DNA of 19,280 nucleotides, taken from assembly GCA_937873245.1 (NCBI GenBank), contig CALMVY010000374.1:1-19280 (forward strand). Reading direction: 5' to 3'. Made by a program: the position numbers and the translations under genes. Source of the stretch: an uncultured Arthrobacter sp. GTDB taxonomy: Bacteria > Actinomycetota > Actinomycetes > Actinomycetales > Micrococcaceae. Below are positions 7,197-15,471 of the stretch, in pieces. The notes beneath the pieces are model-generated. The model was given only the letters and a program-made list of their open reading frames with translations. It did no database searches and was not told the origin of the DNA. Position 1 is the first letter of the stretch, and every line of letters starts with the position of its first letter.

Positions 7197-8222
7197 GCAA
7201 CGCACCGTGCTGCGGTAATGCTGGAAGTCTTCGCCGAACCGTTTCTTGAGGTCAGTTTCCTCGAGCGGCCTGACTGCGTAGTTCCACACCAGCGAGCCCA
7301 CCACGGCGTAGGCGACGACGAGCCAGGCATGGAGGATGATGCCGACCGCGGCGCCCTGAACGATGCCTGCCACCGCCATGGGATTACGAATCCAGCGATA
7401 CGGACCTGCGATGACCAGACGGTTGGGCATCGCCGCTGGCAATGGCGTGCCATCCCCAAGCGTCGACATCACGGCTGCCGACCAGATGCCAAGAGCGCTG
7501 GCGAGTACGAGAACCGCGGCCCCGACAGGGACTGCAAACGGTGGAAAGGGGAGGGCCAGGCCCCAGCGCTGTTCGAAAAACGCGATGGCCCACGGGACCA
7601 CCACCAGGAAGAATCCCCAGAAGAGGACGATCTGACCGAATGTTGAAGCCACGTGGGTTGCCGCTTTCGGGCGGCTGCTGGCGGGACGGAACGCGAACGG
7701 GCCGCCGATAATCCACGCCGTCGGTACGCGCCCCAGCATGACAAGGCTGAGAGCGATCAGCGAGCCTGCGGTCGCAGCACCCATCCACAGCACGCCCCAG
7801 CCCGCCTCGGTTGTGATGGTGGCGTAAACCGCCAGTGCGACGGCGACGACGCCCGTCCAGCCGGTACTCACCACCGCGGCAGCCCTGACGCCGAGTGCCG
7901 CCAGGGCCGAGGCCATGACGAACAGTGGAATGTCGAAGACCGCCACTGCGATCGGGTCGAGATTGCCGAGGGTCGCCTCGCGCACCGCGGGCGACACGAA
8001 AACCGCAGTCCACCAGGCAAAACCGGCAATCGCCTGCGCGGCGAAATAGGCGCGCCCCCACCGAGCCGAAGGCGTCACCGCATCAACCCAAACATCAGTA
8101 GTCCTGTCGGCATCTCGCTGGAATTCTTCGAGCAGCCACTTCCCGCCGTGGCCGCGTTTGCGTAGACAATGTGGCCTCAGCCTACCGAATGCCGCTCCAA
8201 CGGTTTCGCACAGCAATTCCAC
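7152..8222 (-). CDS. Isoprenylcysteine carboxyl methyltransferase-like membrane protein
   Basis: An integral membrane protein of up to 356 residues. At least eight hydrophobic segments are visible, and the C-terminal part holds the signature NRLVIAGPYRWIRNPMAVAG followed by RPLEETDLKKRFGEDFQHY. This matches the ICMT/PEMT family, SAM-dependent methyltransferases acting at membranes on prenylcysteines or phospholipids. The N-terminal half (AVREATLGNLDPIAVAVFD, ATITTEAGWGVLWMGAA) adds further helices. The start is unclear: GTG 8222 gives a basic, unfamiliar leader of about 48 residues and no Shine-Dalgarno site. A GTG near 8078 just before the first helix fits the fold better. Bacterial substrates of this group are mostly unknown. 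Base composition differs from neighbours, as for the DUF1579-like gene. Confidence 0.72.
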   Translation of the reverse strand: MELLCETVGAAFGRLRPHCLRKRGHGGKWLLEEFQRDADRTTDVWVDAVTPSARWGRAYFAAQAIAGFAWWTAVFVSPAVREATLGNLDPIAVAVFDIPLFVMASALAALGVRAAAVVSTGWTGVVAVALAVYATITTEAGWGVLWMGAATAGSLIALSLVMLGRVPTAWIIGGPFAFRPASSRPKAATHVASTFGQIVLFWGFFLVVVPWAIAFFEQRWGLALPFPPFAVPVGAAVLVLASALGIWSAAVMSTLGDGTPLPAAMPNRLVIAGPYRWIRNPMAVAGIVQGAAVGIILHAWLVVAYAVVGSLVWNYAVRPLEETDLKKRFGEDFQHYRSTVRCWIPRVPKSQRTQRR

Positions 8223-8316
8223 AGGCGATCCGCACGGAGGGCACAGACGGCGGGCCCACTATTGATAGCTGGGGGTAGCCGCCAACGAAGAATCCCCGAA
8301 CAGTGAGTTGCCGTCG

Positions 8317-8454
8317 ATGTCACCAAAACGCGAACCACGCTTCTGGACCCGTGAAAACGCTCCCTTGATCCTCCTGGGCGTCGGCCTCGTTCTGGTACTG
8401 ATCGCCGCCGGGATAGTCCTCTGGGTCATCAATGTTGCCCCATTCATCCCCTAA
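8317..8454 (+). CDS. Small single-pass membrane protein (45 aa)
   Basis: A 45-residue reading frame with a basic, tryptophan-containing N-terminus (MSPKREPRFWTRENAP), one strongly hydrophobic helix of about 25 residues (starting LILLGVGLVLVLIAAG) and a short polar end, closed by TAA. The positive-inside pattern suggests the N-terminus is cytoplasmic. It lies alone between the membrane methyltransferase-like gene and the XRE regulator. GTGAG about 10 bases upstream could be a weak ribosome site, and a TTG three codons earlier is an alternative start. No family is recognised. The clean amphipathic-then-hydrophobic design argues for a real gene, but short frames can arise by chance. Confidence 0.5.
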   Translation: MSPKREPRFWTRENAPLILLGVGLVLVLIAAGIVLWVINVAPFIP

Positions 8455-8486
8455 GGTCCGCCGCGGAACCCAGCGGGTCTCTTTGG

Positions 8487-9071
8487 TTATGAGGTCCTGG
8501 GCCGCGCGCGAACGTGCATCCGCTCGCCCTGCTGCCCGAAAAGGCTGATGAATTCGACGGGTCTGCCGTCAGCGCTGGCGAACCAGTGCGGTGTGCGGGT
8601 GTCGAATTCCGCGGCTTCGCCAGGGCGAAGTTCAAAGTCCTTGTCGCCCAGCACCAGTCGGAGCCGTCCGTTGAGGATGTAGAGCCACTCGTAGCCCTCG
8701 TGAACGCGCGGGTCGGGCTCTGCCGCGCGGGCGTCGCCGTCGAGCACCATCTTGAAGGCCTGCAGTCCGCCGGGGCGCCTTGTGAGCGGAACAGCCGTCA
8801 TGCCGGCATGGATGATGGGCTGCAGGTGGATCCGGGGATCCCCGGTGGGCGGGGCGCCGACCAGATCATCGAGCGGAACACCGTACAACCTCGCCAAGGG
8901 CAGCAGGAGTTCAAGGTTTGGCCTGCGTTGGCCGGATTCCAGGCGGGACAGGGTGCTCACCGATACTCCGGATGCGGAGGACACATCTCCGAGGGTGAGG
9001 TTCCGTTCCGTGCGGAGTGCCCGAAGCCGCGGGCCGACCGCCCCGAGAACATCGTCAAGTTCATTTGCCAT
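8487..9071 (-). CDS. XRE family regulator with C-terminal cupin domain
   Basis: A 194-residue regulator. Residues ~12-68 are a lambda-repressor-type helix-turn-helix (LRALRTERNLTLGDVSSASG, then VSVSTLSRLESGQRRPN). Residues ~95-180 are a cupin-2 barrel (HEGYEWLYILNGRLRLVLGD, LRPGEAAEFDTRTPHWFAS), which usually binds a small ligand or metal. This layout is common in regulators of oxidative, amine or metabolic genes. The frame is open eight codons further upstream, but ATG 9071 starts the conserved domain. It is divergent from the thioredoxin-reductase-like flavoprotein and is the obvious candidate to control it and itself through the short shared region 9072-9191. Ligand unknown. Confidence 0.88.
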   Translation of the reverse strand: MANELDDVLGAVGPRLRALRTERNLTLGDVSSASGVSVSTLSRLESGQRRPNLELLLPLARLYGVPLDDLVGAPPTGDPRIHLQPIIHAGMTAVPLTRRPGGLQAFKMVLDGDARAAEPDPRVHEGYEWLYILNGRLRLVLGDKDFELRPGEAAEFDTRTPHWFASADGRPVEFISLFGQQGERMHVRARPRTS

Positions 9072-9110
9072 GTTTCCACTTTGCCATAACAGCAATCATG
9101 TTTGTCAATG
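9072..9110. promoter_or_regulatory. Divergent XRE/flavoprotein promoter region
   Basis: This short AT-richer stretch between divergent genes contains, on the minus strand, a perfect -35-like TTGACA (plus coordinates 9103-9108). It also holds TTGC and GCAA arms spaced by seven bases (9081-9095) and repeated ATGTTT elements. No good -10 box sits at the ideal distance. It probably holds the XRE promoter and operator, but the exact elements are inferred. Confidence 0.35.
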
Positions 9111-9191
9111 GACGCTGATGCGATGGAAGCTGATGTAGCCGCCCATGACGACGGCGGCGAACTTTCCGGACTCGACGAAGGACAAACCATC

Positions 9192-10256
9192 ATGGACCCC
9201 ACACGGTATGACGTTGTGATTGTTGGCGGCGGTGCGGCGGGACTCAGCGCGGCCACGACGCTGGGCCGGGCCCTGCGCCCGGTGCTGGTCATCGATTCAG
9301 GAACTCCGCGCAACGCACCCGCGGCGGGTGTGCACGGCTACCTTTCGAGGGACGGCATGAACCCCCGGGAACTCCTGTCCGTCGGACGCAGCGAAGTTCT
9401 CTCCTACGGAGGAGAGGTTATTGACGGCGACGCCGTTTCGGTTCGGCGGACCCCCGACGGATTCGAGGTGACGCTCGGAGATGCCCGCAAATTCTCCGGC
9501 CGCCGCCTCCTGGTCACCACCGGCCTGACAGACGGGCTCCCTCCCATCGGCGGGCTGCGGGAGCAATGGGGAAAGGGTGTGGTGCACTGCCCCTACTGCC
9601 ATGGCTGGGAAATCCGCGGGCAACGGATTGGCGTACTGGGCACCGGCCCGCTGTCCGTCCATCAGGCACTGTTGTTCAGGCAATGGTCGCCGGATATCAC
9701 CCATTTCCTCAACGACACCGTGGAACCCACCGACGAGGAGTGGGACATGCTCGCTGCCCGGTCCATCACAGTCGTTGACGGCGCCGTGGCTTCCGTCGAC
9801 GCGGTTGACGGCGTCCTCACGGGGCTCACGCTCCGCCAGGGCACCTCCTTCGGCGTACAGGCCCTGGCCGTCGGAACCCGCATGGAGGCCAGATCAGCGC
9901 TTCTGGAATCACTCGGGCTAACGTCGCAGGTGCACCCGTCGGGGGCCGGACGGTTTATCGAGACCGATACCACGGGTGCCACGGCCGTCCCCGGCGTGTA
10001 TGCGGCGGGCAATGTCTCCAACCTGATGGCACAGGTGATCACCGCCGCGGCCGAGGGTGTCATGGCCGGCGCAAGGATCAACGCCGACCTCATCGAAGAG
10101 GAAACCCGGTGGGCCGTCGAAGGGCACCTCGGACCCTTCTCCGCCGCCGCAGAGACAGCCGTCTCCAAGGTGGTGCTGGACCACCGACGCCACGGCTTTG
10201 ATGATGGGCGGTACTCAGCCGGCATGGGACCTGCGGCCACAGTAGAAGGGCCGTGA
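9192..10256 (+). CDS. NAD(P)/FAD-dependent oxidoreductase, thioredoxin-reductase-like
   Basis: A 354-residue pyridine-nucleotide disulfide oxidoreductase. FAD binds at YDVVIVGGGAAGLSAA (residues ~6-21). The redox-active disulfide is CPYC (133-136) within HCPYCHGWEIRG, and a second dinucleotide site follows at GVLGTGP (147-153). The late FAD motif is VPGVYAAGNVSN. The CPYC pair instead of CATC places it among thioredoxin-reductase-like proteins of actinobacteria whose partner is unknown. The C-terminal ~50 residues (PFSAAAETAVSKVVLDHRRHG) extend past the core fold. ATG 9192 is chosen because GAAGGA precedes it and the Rossmann strand follows at once. The frame is open upstream to 9102 with other possible starts, but that leader looks unconserved. 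Divergent XRE-cupin regulator is the likely controller. Confidence 0.87.
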   Translation: MDPTRYDVVIVGGGAAGLSAATTLGRALRPVLVIDSGTPRNAPAAGVHGYLSRDGMNPRELLSVGRSEVLSYGGEVIDGDAVSVRRTPDGFEVTLGDARKFSGRRLLVTTGLTDGLPPIGGLREQWGKGVVHCPYCHGWEIRGQRIGVLGTGPLSVHQALLFRQWSPDITHFLNDTVEPTDEEWDMLAARSITVVDGAVASVDAVDGVLTGLTLRQGTSFGVQALAVGTRMEARSALLESLGLTSQVHPSGAGRFIETDTTGATAVPGVYAAGNVSNLMAQVITAAAEGVMAGARINADLIEEETRWAVEGHLGPFSAAAETAVSKVVLDHRRHGFDDGRYSAGMGPAATVEGP

Positions 10257-10276
10257 GGGGTGGCCAGCCCGCCGCC

Positions 10277-10290
10277 GTGACCTTTGGCCC
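10277..10290. promoter_or_regulatory. DosR/DevR-box-like palindrome
   Basis: GTGACCTTTGGCCC agrees at 10 of 14 positions with the core of the mycobacterial DosR site (GGGACTWWAGTCCC). It lies about 98 bases before the type II P-type ATPase and just after the flavoprotein stop. The ATPase and PEP synthase downstream are plausible members of a hypoxia/dormancy regulon, as DosR controls ctpF in Mycobacterium tuberculosis. The match is by eye and no regulator gene is in the window. Confidence 0.4.
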
Positions 10291-10387
10291 TAACCAGCGG
10301 CTCCGACCCGGGAGCACGCTCGATCCATGAGCTACCTGACCGGGGCCGGTTCACGGTGCTGCGCCTGAGCGGCCGCAGGCAGCAGTG

Positions 10388-13048
10388 ATGCCGGGGCCTC
10401 CCGCTGGAGGGCCAACCTCCGGGGCAGTCAGCGCCGCGCCGGGCCTGAGCTCGGCGGAGGCGGCGCGGAGGCTGCAGCAAGGAGGGGCGAACACGCTGCC
10501 CACGAGCCGGCCGGTCCCCGGGTGGCGCAGGCTGCTGGCCGAACTCACGCACTTCTTCGCCATCATGCTCTGGGGCGCCGCCGTGCTGGCCTACGTGGCC
10601 GGCATGCCGCAACTGGCCGTCGCGATCGTCGTCGTGATCCTGGTCAACGGGGTGTTCGCCTACATCCAGCAGGAGCGTGCCCAGCATGCGGCTTCCAAGC
10701 TCCGCGAGCTGCTCCCGGCCATGGTCTCGGTACGCCGGGACAACCGCGTCATCAAGGTCCACACCACCGAGCTCGTACCGGACGACGCCGTCTTGCTCGT
10801 TGCCGGCGACCGGGTCCCGGCGGACCTCCGGCTGGCCGTGGCGGCGGGCTGTTCCGTGGACGAATCGATGCTCACTGGTGAAAGCGAGGCGCTCACCAAG
10901 ATCCCCGGCGACACAGTTTTTGGCGGGACCTTCCTGGTCAACGGCCAGGCTGAAGGCATGGTCGCGGGCACAGGCGGGAACACCCGGCTCGCCGAAATCG
11001 CAGCCCTGACGGGCAAGGTCGAAGCTCCGCCGAGCCCGCTGGCGCTGGAACTGCAACGAATCGTCCGCATCACCGCGGCGATGGCCCTGGGCATAGGCGT
11101 GCTGTTCTTCGTGTTGTCCCTCTTGGTCGGCATCTCCTGGCGGGACGCCTTTTTGTTTGCCATCGGCGTGATGGTGGCGCTGGTTCCCGAAGGCCTGCTG
11201 CCCACGGTCACGCTGTCCCTGGCCGTCGGGGCGCAGCGGATGGCCCAGCGCAACGCACTGGTCCGGAACCTGGAGGCCGTGGAAACCCTTGGCTCCACCA
11301 CTTTTATCTGCACCGACAAGACAGGCACGCTGCCCCAGAACCGGATGAACGCCGTCGAGGTGTGGACCCCGGCCGGGCTGCTGAGCATCATCGGCGCGGG
11401 CTACGGGCCGGAGGCTGAGGTCACCGGGCGGGGCGCCGCGGAGGCGCGGCACCTCAGTACCGCCGCGCTGGCCGCCTCGAAAGGACGCGCGGTACTGCAC
11501 GAGGGGCAATGGATCGCCGAGGGCGACCCGATGGAGGCCGCCATCGATGCGCTGGCCACCCGGCTGGCGGGCCCGGGGCATGCGCCGGGCCAGGAAGCCG
11601 GTGAACCGGAGCCGTCCCAGCGCTTTGCCTTCGATCCGCGCCGCCTGCGCGAATCGGCGATCGTGGGCACCACCCTGTACGTCAAAGGCGCGCCGGAGTC
11701 CGTGATTCCGCTGTGCATCCACGACGACGGCGGGGCCGCAGGCGCCGCCCGGGCGCGGGCCCAGGTGGACCAGATGGCCTCGCACGGGCTCCGGGTCCTC
11801 GCCGTCGCGCAGCGCAGCCTGCCCGCCCCGCCCGGGCCCGGCGCCAGGCCCGAAGACATCGAGAGCGGCCTGACGCTGCTGGGGCTGATCGGCCTGCACG
11901 ACCCGCCCCGGGCCGAGGTCCGGCTGGCGCTCGAGGCGGCCCGCGAGGCCGGCATCAAGGTGGCCATGGTCACCGGCGACCACGCCATCACCGCGGCCGC
12001 CATCGCCCGGGAAACCGGGCTGATCGGCTCACCCGAACTGGTGCTGGAGGGACACAACCTCCCCGAGGACGACGCCGTCCTTGCCGCGCTGCTGGACCGC
12101 GACGGCGTCGTGGTCAGCCGGGTCACCCCGGAACAGAAACTCCGGGTGGCCCGCCTGCTCCAGCACCGCGGCCACGTGGTGGCGATGACCGGCGACGGCG
12201 TCAACGACGGCCCGGCCCTGCAGCAGGCCGACATCGGTGTGGCCATGGGGCTCAGCGGCACGGACGTGGCCCGCGAGGCCGCGGACCTCGTGCTGCTGGA
12301 TGACGACTTCGCCACCATCATCGCCGCTGTGGAGCAGGGCCGCGCCACGTACGCGAACATCCGGCGCTTCCTGACCTACCACCTGACGGACAACGTCGCC
12401 GAGCTCACCCCCTTCGTGATCTGGGCGCTCTCCGGTGGGCGCTTCCCGCTGGCGCTGAGCGTGCTGCAGATCCTGGCGCTCGACATCGGCACGGACCTGC
12501 TCCCGGCGCTGGCGCTGGGCAGCGAAGCCCCGAGCAAGGGAACGCTGAAACGGCCGCCGGAGCGGAGGCACCTGATGGACAAGGCGCTGATGTTCCGGGT
12601 GTTCGGGCTGCTGGGCCCGGTGGAGGCACTCTTCGAAATGACGGCGTACACGGCCGTGCTGCTGGGCGCCGGCTGGACGCCCGGGGCGGAGTTGCCGCCG
12701 TCGGACGTGCTGATGGCGGCCTCCGGCGCCGCGTTCACCACCGTGGTCCTGGCCCAGCTTGCCAACGCCTTCGCCTGCCGCAGCGCCTCCGTGCCGCCGT
12801 GGCGGCTCGGCTGGTTCAGCAACCGGCTGCTGATCTGGGCGGTGCTCGCCGAACTGGGGCTGCTGGTGGTGTTCCTGTTCCTGGGGCCGCTCGCCGCCCT
12901 GCTGGGCCACGCCCCGCCGTCGCCCGGCGGCCTGGCCGTGGCACTCGCCGCCATTCCCGGGGTGCTGCTCGCGGACTGGCTGTACAAAATCGTGAGGCAC
13001 CGCCGGGCAGGGAAGGCCACACCGGCCACAAAGGTCCAAAGACTCTGA
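10388..13048 (+). CDS. Type II cation-transporting P-type ATPase
   Basis: An 886-residue ion pump of the inner membrane, driven by ATP through an aspartyl phosphate. Order of parts: N-terminal cation-ATPase domain (LSSAEAARRLQQGGANTLP), helices M1-M2 (~48-95), actuator domain with TGES (163-166), M3-M4 with MVALVPEGLLPTVTLSLAVG, phosphorylation site CTDKTGTLPQN (Asp310), nucleotide domain with KGAPE, hinge TGDGVND (601-607), and six C-terminal helices. VPEGLL in M4 and LALDIGTDLLPALALGSE in M6 resemble Na,K-ATPase-like (IIC) pumps more than heavy-metal pumps. The residue after DKTGTL is proline rather than the usual threonine. A GTG directly precedes the ATG. PEP synthase follows after 32 bases, suggesting one transcript. 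Transported ion unproven. Confidence 0.88.
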   Translation: MPGPPAGGPTSGAVSAAPGLSSAEAARRLQQGGANTLPTSRPVPGWRRLLAELTHFFAIMLWGAAVLAYVAGMPQLAVAIVVVILVNGVFAYIQQERAQHAASKLRELLPAMVSVRRDNRVIKVHTTELVPDDAVLLVAGDRVPADLRLAVAAGCSVDESMLTGESEALTKIPGDTVFGGTFLVNGQAEGMVAGTGGNTRLAEIAALTGKVEAPPSPLALELQRIVRITAAMALGIGVLFFVLSLLVGISWRDAFLFAIGVMVALVPEGLLPTVTLSLAVGAQRMAQRNALVRNLEAVETLGSTTFICTDKTGTLPQNRMNAVEVWTPAGLLSIIGAGYGPEAEVTGRGAAEARHLSTAALAASKGRAVLHEGQWIAEGDPMEAAIDALATRLAGPGHAPGQEAGEPEPSQRFAFDPRRLRESAIVGTTLYVKGAPESVIPLCIHDDGGAAGAARARAQVDQMASHGLRVLAVAQRSLPAPPGPGARPEDIESGLTLLGLIGLHDPPRAEVRLALEAAREAGIKVAMVTGDHAITAAAIARETGLIGSPELVLEGHNLPEDDAVLAALLDRDGVVVSRVTPEQKLRVARLLQHRGHVVAMTGDGVNDGPALQQADIGVAMGLSGTDVAREAADLVLLDDDFATIIAAVEQGRATYANIRRFLTYHLTDNVAELTPFVIWALSGGRFPLALSVLQILALDIGTDLLPALALGSEAPSKGTLKRPPERRHLMDKALMFRVFGLLGPVEALFEMTAYTAVLLGAGWTPGAELPPSDVLMAASGAAFTTVVLAQLANAFACRSASVPPWRLGWFSNRLLIWAVLAELGLLVVFLFLGPLAALLGHAPPSPGGLAVALAAIPGVLLADWLYKIVRHRRAGKATPATKVQRL

Positions 13049-13080
13049 CCCCGGACAGCCCGCCGCCACAGGATGGGTGC

Positions 13081-15471
13081 ATGGCTGACTCCCCGGTGCT
13101 GTGGTTCGAAGAGATCGGCATGGGTGATGTCCCGCAGGTGGGCGGCAAGAACGCCTCCCTCGGCGAACTCATCCAGTCCCTGAAGGCCAAGGGCGTGCGG
13201 GTGCCGGACGGCTTCGCCACCACCGCGGACGCCTACCGCCAGTTCCTCAAGGCCAACGGGATCGAGGCCGCGATGCGCTCGCGGATCCTGTCCTACCGCT
13301 CGGGCGAAACGTCGTTGCGCGCCACCGGGGAGGCCATCCGGGAGCTGTTCCTGGACAGTGAGTTCCCCGAGGACATCGCCGGGTCCATCCGCTCCCACTA
13401 CCGGGAGCTGGGGGAGCGCGCAGGCCAGGACCGCCTCTCGGTCGCGGTCCGCAGCAGCGCCACCGCCGAGGACCTGCCCGACGCGAGCTTTGCCGGCCAG
13501 CAGGAAACGTTCCTGAACATTGCCGGGGAACGGGAGCTCCTGGACGCCTGCCGCCGCTGCTACGCCTCGCTGTTCACCGACCGGGCCATCAGCTACCGCG
13601 AGGTCAAGGGCTTTGACCACCTCGACGTCGCACTCTCGATCGGCGTCCAGCGGATGGTGCGCTCCGACGTCGGCGCCTCCGGCGTGATGTTCTCCATCGA
13701 CACAGATTCCGGCTTTCCCCGCGTCGCCGTGGTCAGCGCCGCCTGGGGCCTGGGCGAAACCGTGGTCCAGGGCACCATCAACCCGGACAAGTACCTCGTG
13801 TTCAAACCGCTCCTCTCCGAGCCGGGGCTCGCGCCGATCATCGAGAAGACCCTCGGTTCCAAGGACCGGAAGATGGTCTACAGCCGGGGCGGTCATGCAC
13901 GGACCAAGATGGTGGACACCTCGGAAGCGGAACGCCGCGCGTTTGTGCTGGACGACGCCGAGATCCTCGCGCTGGCGCGGTGGGCCGTGAGCGTCGAGGA
14001 GCACTACGCCCGCCCGATGGACATGGAGTGGGCCCGGGACGGCGTGACCGGGGAGCTGTTCATGGTCCAGGCCCGGCCGGAGACGGTCCAGTCGCAGAAA
14101 ACCGGCTCCCGGTTCACCCTCCACCACCTGCTGGAACACGGCACCGTGCTGGCGCGCGGCGCCGCGATCGGCGACTCCATCGCGCAGGGCACGGCCTGTG
14201 TGATCAGGAGTGCGGCGGACATCGAAAACTTCCGCGACGGCGCCATCCTGGTCACCGAAATGACCGATCCGGACTGGGTTCCGATCATGAAACGGGCGGC
14301 GGGCATCGTGACCGACCGCGGCGGCCCCACCAGCCATGCGGCGATCGTGAGCCGCGAACTCGGGGTCCCCGCCGTCGTCGGCACCGGCAACGCCACCGCT
14401 GTCCTGGCCGAAGACCGGGCGGTGACCATCTCCTGCGCCGAGGGCGATGAGGGCCGTGTGTACCGGGGGCTGCTCGCCTATGCGACCGAGGAGGTGGACC
14501 TTGGCGAGCTGCCGGAGACGCGCACCAAGGTCATGGTCAACATCGCCAGCCCCGCGGCCGCCTTCCAGTGGTGGCGGCTGCCCGCCGACGGCGTCGGGCT
14601 TGCCCGGATGGAATTCATCATCAGCAGCCTGATCCGGGTCCACCCGATGGCGCTGGTCCACCCCGATCGTGTCACCGACCCGCAGGACGCCGAACAGCTC
14701 CGTGCCCTGACCAGCGGCTACGCGGACCCGAAGGAATACTTCGTGGACGCCCTGGCCCTCGGCATCGCCAAGATCGCCGCGCCGTACCACCCGCGGCCCG
14801 TGATCGTCCGGCTCAGCGATTTCAAGACCAACGAGTATGCGCACCTGATCGGCGGCTCCGCCTTCGAGGAGCCCGAGGAGAACCCGATGCTCGGCTTCCG
14901 CGGCGCCTCGCGCTACTACGACGAGCGGTACCGGGAAGGCTTCGCCCTCGAATGCCTCGCGCTCAAACGGGTCCGGGAGAAGCTGGGCTTCGGCAACATC
15001 ATCGTGATGATCCCGTTCTGCCGGACCCCGCAGGAAGCGGACAAGGTGCTGGCCGTCATGGCGGAGAACGGCCTGGTCCGGGGCAGGAACGGCCTGCAGG
15101 TCTACATGATGTGCGAGATCCCGTCCAACGTGGTCCTTGCCGGGAAGTTCGCCACGCGCTTCGACGGCTTCTCGATCGGCTCGAATGACCTCACCCAGCT
15201 GGTCCTGGGCGTGGACCGGGACTCGGCCCAGCTGGCCGCACTCTTCGATGAGCGGGACGAGGCCGTGATGGCGATGATCAGCCAGGCCATCCGCGAGGCC
15301 CACGGCGCCGGAATCAAGATCGGCATCTGTGGCCAGGGCCCCAGTAACCACCCGGAGTTCGCGGCGTTCCTGGTCCGCGAGGGCATCGACTCGATCTCGC
15401 TGAACCCGGACAGCTACCTCAGGACTGTTCCGCGGATCGCGGAAGCCGAGAAGCAGCCACCGTCCCGGTAG
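13081..15471 (+). CDS. ppsA: Phosphoenolpyruvate synthase (pyruvate, water dikinase)
   Basis: A 796-residue enzyme, close to the usual ~790, that makes phosphoenolpyruvate from pyruvate and ATP for gluconeogenesis in the cytoplasm. The N-terminal ATP-grasp part contains VGGKNASLGEL (~20-30), VAVRSSATAEDLPDASFAGQ and the MQ-type end LFMVQARPET. The swivelling phosphohistidine domain has GGPTSHAAIVSRELGVPAVVGT with catalytic His419. The C-terminal TIM-barrel PEP domain ends with MCEIPSNVVLA, FSIGSNDLTQLVLGVDRDS and GICGQGPSNHPEF, where Cys750 is the acid/base residue. AGGA lies seven bases before the ATG. It follows the P-type ATPase by 32 bases, and its last 53 bases overlap the convergent metal ATPase gene. 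All key residues are present. Confidence 0.95.
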   Translation: MADSPVLWFEEIGMGDVPQVGGKNASLGELIQSLKAKGVRVPDGFATTADAYRQFLKANGIEAAMRSRILSYRSGETSLRATGEAIRELFLDSEFPEDIAGSIRSHYRELGERAGQDRLSVAVRSSATAEDLPDASFAGQQETFLNIAGERELLDACRRCYASLFTDRAISYREVKGFDHLDVALSIGVQRMVRSDVGASGVMFSIDTDSGFPRVAVVSAAWGLGETVVQGTINPDKYLVFKPLLSEPGLAPIIEKTLGSKDRKMVYSRGGHARTKMVDTSEAERRAFVLDDAEILALARWAVSVEEHYARPMDMEWARDGVTGELFMVQARPETVQSQKTGSRFTLHHLLEHGTVLARGAAIGDSIAQGTACVIRSAADIENFRDGAILVTEMTDPDWVPIMKRAAGIVTDRGGPTSHAAIVSRELGVPAVVGTGNATAVLAEDRAVTISCAEGDEGRVYRGLLAYATEEVDLGELPETRTKVMVNIASPAAAFQWWRLPADGVGLARMEFIISSLIRVHPMALVHPDRVTDPQDAEQLRALTSGYADPKEYFVDALALGIAKIAAPYHPRPVIVRLSDFKTNEYAHLIGGSAFEEPEENPMLGFRGASRYYDERYREGFALECLALKRVREKLGFGNIIVMIPFCRTPQEADKVLAVMAENGLVRGRNGLQVYMMCEIPSNVVLAGKFATRFDGFSIGSNDLTQLVLGVDRDSAQLAALFDERDEAVMAMISQAIREAHGAGIKIGICGQGPSNHPEFAAFLVREGIDSISLNPDSYLRTVPRIAEAEKQPPSR

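Noticed and set aside
8259..8447. A 62-codon minus-strand frame
   Set aside because: It is antisense to the small membrane protein and has no hydrophobic or domain pattern of its own.
9662..11983. A 773-codon minus-strand open frame
   Set aside because: Antisense to the flavoprotein and ATPase genes; composition is low-complexity and no motif is seen.
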